This document shows positions 29,906-35,082 of a stretch of 35,082 nt of DNA, one piece after another. Origin of the DNA: 4484-232 sp964486555 (lineage in GTDB: Bacteria; Thermotogota; Thermotogae; Thermotogales; Thermotogaceae); NCBI GenBank assembly GCA_964486555.1, contig CAZANP010000016.1, positions 1 to 35,082 of the forward strand, written 5' to 3'. The first letter of the stretch is position 1. Each line of letters opens with the position of its first letter. The notes below the pieces were generated by a model. That model had not been told where the DNA came from and searched no databases. It saw only the letters and a list, made by a program, of their open reading frames with translations. Position numbers and translations under genes: made by a program.

Positions 29906-30916
29906 ATGAGGAAGCTCATTCTTGGACTTCTGATCATCAGCATTCTGATGGTTTCCATGATTACCTTCGGTGCCGCAAAGAAATACGAAATAGCCGTTGT
30001 TGTCAAGATAGCGGGGATCCCCTGGTTCAACAGGATGGCTGAAGGTGTCGAGCAGGCTGCAAAAGAGCTCGGTGTCAACGCATATCTTATAGGACCTGCA
30101 ACGGCAGATCCCGCACCGCAAGTTCAGATGGTGGAAGATCTTGTGACACGAGGAGTCGACGCCATATGTGTCGTTCCAAACGATGCAAAGGCTCTAAAAC
30201 CTGTTTTCAACAAAGCCAGAGAGAAAGGAATCGTCGTTCTAACTCATGAATCTCCTTTCGAAACGGAAGCGATAGATTGGGATATCGAAACGATAGACAG
30301 TGTTGAATACGGAAAGCTGGCCATAAACGAGATCGTGAGACTCATGGTTGAAAACGGCATACAGTGTACGGAGGAAAACCCATGTGGATTCGTTATGCTC
30401 GTTGGAAGTCTCACGGTTCCTCTTCACAACTACTGGGCAGATGTTGCTTTGGAATACGCGAAGAAGTACTTCCCGTTCTTGAAGGAACTCACATCAAGGC
30501 TCCCAACAGCAGAGAGCGTTGAAGATTCAAGGGCTGCCGTTCTTGACCTCATAACAACGTACGGTGACAAACTAAAAGCTGTAATCGGATGGGGAAGTTT
30601 GGGACCAATTGGTGCGGCACAAGCAGTCTATGAGAAAGGACTCCAGGATAAGATAATCGTTGGAGGAAGTGCCATTCCTTCGACCGCCGTTCCGTACTTG
30701 AGTACGGGAGCCATGGATTGGGCACAGCTCTGGGATCCAAAGGATGCTGGGTACGCCATGGTCTACATCGCAAAACAGATCCTTGATGGAAAGAAGATAG
30801 AACCCGGCATGGAGATACCAGGACTTGGACCTATAAACATCAAAGGGAAGATCATATACGTGAATCAGATAAAACTGATGAGAACACCAGAAGATGCAGA
30901 GGCCCTAGGATTCTAA
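29906..30916 (+). CDS. Periplasmic sugar-binding protein of an Lsr/Rha-type ABC transporter
   Basis: The 336-residue protein has a signal peptide (MRKLILGLLIISILMVSMITFGA) without a lipobox Cys. A type I periplasmic-binding fold follows, with VVVKIAGIPWFNRMAEGVEQAAKELG, VQMVEDLVTRGVDAICVVPND and LTHESPF. The C-terminal MDWAQLWDPKDAGYAMVYIAKQILDG resembles the LW(N/D)P..xGY segment of RhaS/LsrB-like proteins. The ligand is likely a small sugar such as rhamnose, or an AI-2-like furanose; the sequence does not decide. GGGGGTG precedes the ATG by seven bases. A hairpin follows the gene, so this first gene may be made in excess over the rest of the operon. Confidence 0.9.
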   Translation: MRKLILGLLIISILMVSMITFGAAKKYEIAVVVKIAGIPWFNRMAEGVEQAAKELGVNAYLIGPATADPAPQVQMVEDLVTRGVDAICVVPNDAKALKPVFNKAREKGIVVLTHESPFETEAIDWDIETIDSVEYGKLAINEIVRLMVENGIQCTEENPCGFVMLVGSLTVPLHNYWADVALEYAKKYFPFLKELTSRLPTAESVEDSRAAVLDLITTYGDKLKAVIGWGSLGPIGAAQAVYEKGLQDKIIVGGSAIPSTAVPYLSTGAMDWAQLWDPKDAGYAMVYIAKQILDGKKIEPGMEIPGLGPINIKGKIIYVNQIKLMRTPEDAEALGF

Positions 30917-30934
30917 GCGTATCCTTGAGATAAG

Positions 30935-30971
30935 CAGAGGGGAAAGGGAAAAGCCTTTCCCCTCTGTTTTT
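30935..30971 (+). terminator. Hairpin with T tract between binding-protein and ATPase genes
   Basis: A perfect 13-bp stem, CAGAGGGGAAAGG (30935-30947) and CCTTTCCCCTCTG (30954-30966), with loop GAAAAG is followed by TTTTT. It sits 18 nt after the binding-protein stop and 38 nt before the ATPase start. It is probably a partial terminator that also protects the upstream mRNA. A weak TA-rich sequence (GATAAAAT) follows and might serve a second promoter. Confidence 0.88.
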
Positions 30972-31009
30972 GATAAAATAGAGAAAAGATGTGAAAACGA
31001 GGTGATAAG

Positions 31010-32503
31010 TTGCCAAACGATGTTTTGGTATCTCTTAGAAACGTGAACAAGAAATATGGAGGGGTTGTTGCTTTAAAAGATGTCGACCTTGACATACACA
31101 AAGGCGAAATACATGGACTCGTTGGAGAGAACGGTTCAGGAAAAAGCACTCTCGTGAAGATAATAACCGGGGTTGTTGAGCCAGAACCCGGTGCAAAGAT
31201 CACAATAGAGGGAAAGACGTATCCACACTTAACTCCTCTTCTTGCTTTCAGATTGGGAATACACGTTGTTCATCAGGATCTATCCCTCTTTCCAAATCTA
31301 ACGGTCGCAGAAAACATAGCCATTCACAAGTACGTTGAAAAGGGAAGCAAATTCGTGAGCTGGCAGGATATAAGGAAAATAGCTAGGGAAACGCTGGAAA
31401 AGCTCGGAATAGACATGGATCTCGATATGGAAGTTGGAAACCTCTCACTTGCCGATCAGCAGCTCGTTGCGATCTGCAGAGCGATAGCAAGTGACGCAAA
31501 GCTTGTGATTCTCGATGAACCAACGTCTTCCCTCACAAGCAAGGAAGTAGAAAGGCTCTTCGATTTCATGAACCTTCTGAAAGATAGAGGGATAACGATC
31601 CTCTTCATCAGTCACAGGTTGGATGAGATCCTTGAAATCACTCAAAGAATAACCGTTCTAAGGGATGGTAAAAAGATAGGAACGTTCGAAAGGAATGAGG
31701 TTGATAAGAAAAAACTGACGTATCTTATGACAGGTAAAGAAATCTCCTATGGTGCTTTAAAAGGTGGCTTGAAAGGCGGTGAAAAGATACTCGAAGTTAA
31801 AAATTTGACCAGAAAAGGACAATTTGAGAATATCAGTTTCTCTCTTCACAAAGGAGAAGTCTTAGGAATAATCGGGCCTCGAGGATCTGGAAGAACAGAA
31901 CTTGCCCTTTCTCTTTTCGGAATGAACCCACCAGATTCTGGTGAGATACACATCGATGGAAAGCGTGTGAGCATAAGATCGAATCAGGAAGCGATAAGTT
32001 TGGGGTTAGGATATGTCCCTGAAAACAGGCTCGTTCAGGGACTTGTTCTTGATCAACCCGTTGTTCACAACATCGTCATAACGAACCTAAAAAAGCTTCT
32101 TGGAAGGTTCTATCTGGTCGATACGAAGAGAAAAAGAAGTTTTGCTGAAAACGCCGTCAAAACCTTCGGGATAAAGACAGCCGGGATTGATGTTCCAGCT
32201 AAAACCCTGTCAGGTGGAAACCAGCAGAAAGTGGTTCTTGCAAAGTGGATCCTAACAGCTCCCAAAATCTTGATACTCGATGGACCAACTATCGGAATAG
32301 ATGTTGCAGCCAAAGAAAGCATATACAATCTGATAAGAGAGCTCTCAGAGAGAGGTGTGAGTATCATTTTGATCTCGGATGAACCATCTGAGGTCATAAA
32401 CAACTGCGATCGAATTCTCCTTATGAAAAACGGTAGGATCCAGGGAGAGTACCTTCCAAGTGAGATAACGGAAGAGGAGCTGGACAGAAAGATTAAAGAA
32501 TGA
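31010..32503 (+). CDS. Sugar ABC transporter double ATP-binding protein
   Basis: The 497-residue protein has two fused ABC ATPase domains, as in RbsA, LsrA or the Rha ATPase. Domain 1 shows Walker A GENGSGKSTL, a relaxed signature LSLADQQLV and Walker B LVILDEPTSSL. Domain 2 shows GPRGSGRTEL, the canonical LSGGNQQK and LILDGPTIGID, where the usual catalytic Glu after the Walker B Asp is Gly. Domain 1 has the Glu. It energises import with the two permeases downstream. It starts at TTG 31010 after GAGGTGATAAG. Confidence 0.94.
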   Translation: MPNDVLVSLRNVNKKYGGVVALKDVDLDIHKGEIHGLVGENGSGKSTLVKIITGVVEPEPGAKITIEGKTYPHLTPLLAFRLGIHVVHQDLSLFPNLTVAENIAIHKYVEKGSKFVSWQDIRKIARETLEKLGIDMDLDMEVGNLSLADQQLVAICRAIASDAKLVILDEPTSSLTSKEVERLFDFMNLLKDRGITILFISHRLDEILEITQRITVLRDGKKIGTFERNEVDKKKLTYLMTGKEISYGALKGGLKGGEKILEVKNLTRKGQFENISFSLHKGEVLGIIGPRGSGRTELALSLFGMNPPDSGEIHIDGKRVSIRSNQEAISLGLGYVPENRLVQGLVLDQPVVHNIVITNLKKLLGRFYLVDTKRKRSFAENAVKTFGIKTAGIDVPAKTLSGGNQQKVVLAKWILTAPKILILDGPTIGIDVAAKESIYNLIRELSERGVSIILISDEPSEVINNCDRILLMKNGRIQGEYLPSEITEEELDRKIKE

Positions 32504-32515
32504 GGTGGGATAGAG

Positions 32516-33517
32516 GTGAAGAACTCCTCTTTGAAATGGCTTTTCAGGCGAACTGAGATATACATCCTGGGTGTTCTGATCGTTCTTTCCATAGTGCTGG
32601 CAATTGCAAATCCAAAATTTCTGACACTTGAAAACATCTTCGACCTTCTGAGAAACAATTCCTTCCTCGGAATTCTGGCTCTTGGAGAGCTCGTTGTTTT
32701 GATTTCTGGAGGAATCGATGTTTCCTTCACAGCGATCGCAACGGTTTCACAATACATAATGGGGGTCATAATAAGTAAATATTTCATAGACAACATCCTA
32801 GTTGCCTTTCTGATTCCAATTCCCATAGGGATCGCCCTTGGTGCCATAAACGCTATCCTCATAAATTACACGAAGGTTCATCCCGTCATAATTACCATCT
32901 CGAATCTCAACGTCTTTTACGGCCTTTTGATATTCATAACTGGTGGAAAATGGATATACAAATTTCCCCCTTCTTTCAGAAGTTTTGCGCGCTTGAAACT
33001 CATCACGCTGGTTAACGAAAGGGGAATAGAATATGGTCTTTCTATATTCACAGGCTTTTGGATATTGATAGCTATTGTAACATGGTTCATTCTAAAGTAC
33101 CTACCGATAGGAAGGAAGATATACGCAGTTGGGGGTAACATGGAAGCAGCACGAAGGGCAGGCTTTAACATATTCAAAGTGCAGCTGTTCGTCTACTGCT
33201 ACATAGGAGCATTGTCTGGAATCGCTTCTTTTGTTCAAGCCCAGCTTGCCCAGATAATACAGCCCAACGCCATCGTGGGACGCGAGCTCGATGTTCTTGC
33301 AGCAGCCATCCTTGGTGGTGCGAGTGTTTTTGGAGGTTCTGGAACCGTGATAGGGACAGTTCTGGGGGTTCTTCTGATAGGCGTCATCAAGAACGGATTG
33401 ATTCTCATGAAGATCCCTGCCTACTGGCATCAAGTCGTGATAGGTCTTATAATCGCAGTTGCTGCGGGAGTCACGGCCTATCAGAGAAAGCTGAGGAAAA
33501 AGAAGGGGTTGGTGTGA
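32516..33517 (+). CDS. Sugar ABC transporter permease 1
   Basis: The 333-residue inner-membrane protein of the BPD_transp_2 (ribose/xylose-type) family has about eight to ten hydrophobic segments. Family marks are LALGELVVLISGGIDVSFTAIAT near the N-terminus, AVGGNMEAARRAGFNIFKVQ (ATPase-coupling loop) and LAAAILGGASVFGGSGTVIGTVLGVLL. It starts at GTG with GAGGTGGG upstream, 12 bp after the ATPase, and is followed directly by the second permease. Confidence 0.94.
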   Translation: MKNSSLKWLFRRTEIYILGVLIVLSIVLAIANPKFLTLENIFDLLRNNSFLGILALGELVVLISGGIDVSFTAIATVSQYIMGVIISKYFIDNILVAFLIPIPIGIALGAINAILINYTKVHPVIITISNLNVFYGLLIFITGGKWIYKFPPSFRSFARLKLITLVNERGIEYGLSIFTGFWILIAIVTWFILKYLPIGRKIYAVGGNMEAARRAGFNIFKVQLFVYCYIGALSGIASFVQAQLAQIIQPNAIVGRELDVLAAAILGGASVFGGSGTVIGTVLGVLLIGVIKNGLILMKIPAYWHQVVIGLIIAVAAGVTAYQRKLRKKKGLV

Positions 33518-34462
33518 ATGAAGGTGAAGAACTATCAGATAATCGTTTTGAACAGTATACTGGCTTTTCTCATTGTGATCATGACAATACTCACAAAAGG
33601 TGGTATACTCCGCCTTGAGAGTTTACAGGCAGTTGCATTTCAAATGCCTCTTCTTGGCCTTTTAACTCTTGCTCAGATGGTCCCGATGCTCACAGGTGGG
33701 ATCGATCTTTCGATAATATCAAATGCAAACCTTGCTGGAATAATAGTCGCTCTGATCCTGACAAAGGTTTCTGCCTGGTACACAGTTCCCCTTGCCATCT
33801 TAGCTGGGATAGGAACGGCCCTTGCGGTGGGTGCCCTGAATGGGTTTCTCGTTGCTTTCGTTACGATATCTCCCATAATCGCAACTCTCGGTACCATGAT
33901 ACTGATAAAGGGAATATCCCTTGGAATAACTAAAGGGTACATAATAGCTGGTTTCCCAAAAGAATTTCTCTTCATAGGAGATGGCTCTATCCTTGGAATA
34001 CCAATGCCTTTCATAATTCTTGTTGCTTCGATGCTCCTTCTGGCACTGCTTTTGAACAAGACGACCTATGGAATATCCGTCTACATGCTTGGATCTAATC
34101 CTGTGGCCACCGAATTTTCAGGTGTCAACATAAAGTCCGTTCTTTTCAGAACGTACCTTCTCTCTGGTTTCCTCACAGGGATAGCATCCCTTGTGATGAT
34201 AGCGCGTTTCAACGCAGCACAAGCTGCATACGGAGAGTCCTACCTTCTTCTCACCGTTTTGGCATGCGTTCTGGGAGGAGTGAACCCGGCAGGTGGTTTT
34301 GGAAAGGTTTCAGGACTCTTCATAGCGATAGTGGTCTTGCAGATAGTTGCAACAGGATTCAATCTTTTGAGGCTCAGTTCCCACCTTGCAAACGCTCTTT
34401 GGGGATTAATCTTGATATTCGTTATAACTATAAACAGAGCGATAACGGGAAAATGGATTTGA
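33518..34462 (+). CDS. Sugar ABC transporter permease 2
   Basis: The 314-residue permease is a paralog of the preceding one. Shared elements are LTLAQMVPMLTGGIDLSIISNANLAG, MLGSNPVATEFSGVNIKSVLFR (coupling loop) and LACVLGGVNPAGGFGKVSGLFIAIVVLQ. Two different permeases with one double ATPase is the Lsr and Rha transporter layout, unlike ribose systems with one permease. The ATG directly follows the previous stop codon. The operon ends 7 bp before a convergent gene, and no clear terminator was seen. Confidence 0.94.
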   Translation: MKVKNYQIIVLNSILAFLIVIMTILTKGGILRLESLQAVAFQMPLLGLLTLAQMVPMLTGGIDLSIISNANLAGIIVALILTKVSAWYTVPLAILAGIGTALAVGALNGFLVAFVTISPIIATLGTMILIKGISLGITKGYIIAGFPKEFLFIGDGSILGIPMPFIILVASMLLLALLLNKTTYGISVYMLGSNPVATEFSGVNIKSVLFRTYLLSGFLTGIASLVMIARFNAAQAAYGESYLLLTVLACVLGGVNPAGGFGKVSGLFIAIVVLQIVATGFNLLRLSSHLANALWGLILIFVITINRAITGKWI

Positions 34463-34469
34463 GCAAATT

Positions 34470-34868
34470 TCACAGCTTTTTCTTGACGAATTCTGCTATT
34501 TTATCTGCTAGTTCTACCGCTCTTCGAGCGTCTTCATCATCGAAAGCAGTCGATGGTATCCCTCCTGGCAGAGCGTCCGGATAGCGAGTCGGTATGTAAT
34601 ATTTGTCCAATGAACCAGCTTCTCGCTCTATAGTTTCGAACTCTTTGTCAAAGGATTGAGCATCCCTGCACAATTCAAGAACGGAATGCCCCCATATTTC
34701 CTCAGCTCCGCTTTTCAGAAGAAAACTCTTCAACACTTTCCCTGCAGATTGCTGCGCCAGAAAACATGCGACATTGTATCTTCCACCAGAGAGGTTGAAC
34801 CTTGCATCTTCCAGATCTTGCAATCCTTGCAAAAACCATCGTTTCCAATCACTTTCTTTGCTTCTCAT
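34470..34868 (-). CDS. HEPN-domain protein
   Basis: The 132-residue helical protein has the HEPN (PF05168-type) core: DWKRWFLQGLQDLEDARFNLSGGRYNVACFLAQQSAGKVLKSFLL, then SVLELCRDAQ and a terminal helix DARRAVELADKIAEFVKKKL. It is paired with an MNT nucleotidyltransferase gene upstream, overlapping it by 20 nt, as in HEPN/MNT toxin-antitoxin or regulatory pairs. The Rx4-6H RNase motif is not evident. ATG 34868 follows GGGAGG by eight bases. A longer frame to 34895 lacks such a site. Confidence 0.85.
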   Translation of the reverse strand: MRSKESDWKRWFLQGLQDLEDARFNLSGGRYNVACFLAQQSAGKVLKSFLLKSGAEEIWGHSVLELCRDAQSFDKEFETIEREAGSLDKYYIPTRYPDALPGGIPSTAFDDEDARRAVELADKIAEFVKKKL

Positions 34869-35082
34869 ACAGTATCCTCCCGTTTTTAAGAGCATGTCCT
34901 ATAAATTGATTTCTCCTTTTCATCTTCTCGAATTCTTCTGGTGTGTAAACTAATATATCAACGGCAACCCTTGGTTTCAAATGATCATAGAATTCATCCA
35001 ATCTATCGAGAAATTTTTTATCAGTTTTCTTTATGACAATAATATCAATATCACTAGATTTGTGAACCTTCCCAAGCATGGA
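34849..35082 (-). CDS. MNT-type nucleotidyltransferase, partial (N-terminus beyond window)
   Basis: The frame runs off the right edge, so only the C-terminal ~77 residues are visible. They contain KSSDIDIIVI, the catalytic SDID motif of minimal nucleotidyltransferases; the preceding GS loop lies outside. A second acidic strand VAVDILVYTPEEFEKM follows, then a helical end. MNT proteins often act as antitoxins that AMPylate a HEPN partner. The HEPN gene starts within its last 20 nt. Confidence 0.88.
   Translation of the reverse strand, partial: SMLGKVHKSSDIDIIVIKKTDKKFLDRLDEFYDHLKPRVAVDILVYTPEEFEKMKRRNQFIGHALKNGRILYEKQRK

Overview
The window looks like the chromosome of a Thermotoga species (phylum Thermotogota). 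The evidence is the AGA/AGG-rich coding style, strong GGAGGTG ribosome binding sites with frequent GTG and TTG starts, almost no intergenic space, an Omp-alpha-like outer-membrane spacer protein (SLH domain, long coiled coil, C-terminal anchor), and a run (ClpP/SppA-class protease, rnhB, PiT, DUF47, mazG, parvulin, mtnA) that I remember as typical of this genus. The species cannot be fixed from sequence alone.

Region 1 (1-5350, rightward): the tail of an unrecognised gene, a HAD phosphatase that appears to lack a canonical start codon, a DegT-type aminotransferase, apolipoprotein N-acyltransferase, and a methylmalonyl-CoA mutase catalytic subunit, closed by a hairpin terminator. Region 2 (20613 down to 5338, leftward): a chain of about 17 overlapping or nearly touching genes. 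It starts with a metal ABC ATPase and permease, rsmG, a lipoate/octanoate ligase and rsmI. An envelope block follows: PEGA-repeat protein, Omp-alpha-like protein, active patatin, degenerate patatin, OstA/LptA-like protein. It ends with an Asp/Glu-type racemase, a DHH-CBS-CCA-polymerase fusion, methylmalonyl-CoA epimerase, carboxyltransferase/decarboxylase alpha, OadG-like and biotin-carrier subunits, and CheW. The mutase of region 1 and the epimerase/decarboxylase of region 2 converge tail to tail and together outline succinyl-CoA to propionyl-CoA conversion with a probable Na+ pump.

Region 3 (20706-26631, rightward): a tight seven-gene operon ending at a clear terminator after mtnA. Region 4 (26632-29880): an accessory island of three leftward genes: class I methyltransferase, Orc1/Cdc6-like AAA+ ATPase with C-terminal winged helix, and radical SAM protein. 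A near-identical 46-bp iteron-like repeat lies 1-15 nt past the stop codon of each gene. The copy upstream of the AAA+ gene overlaps its predicted promoter. Period-7 repeat arrays fill the 360-bp gap, and a shared 45-bp motif lies upstream of two of the genes. This is the most unusual part of the window.

Region 5 (29846-34462, rightward): an Lsr/Rha-type sugar ABC transporter (binding protein, double ATPase, two permeases) with a palindromic promoter region and an internal hairpin after the binding-protein gene. Region 6 (34470-35082, leftward): a HEPN/MNT pair, the second gene cut by the window edge. No tRNA, rRNA, CRISPR array or transposase was seen.
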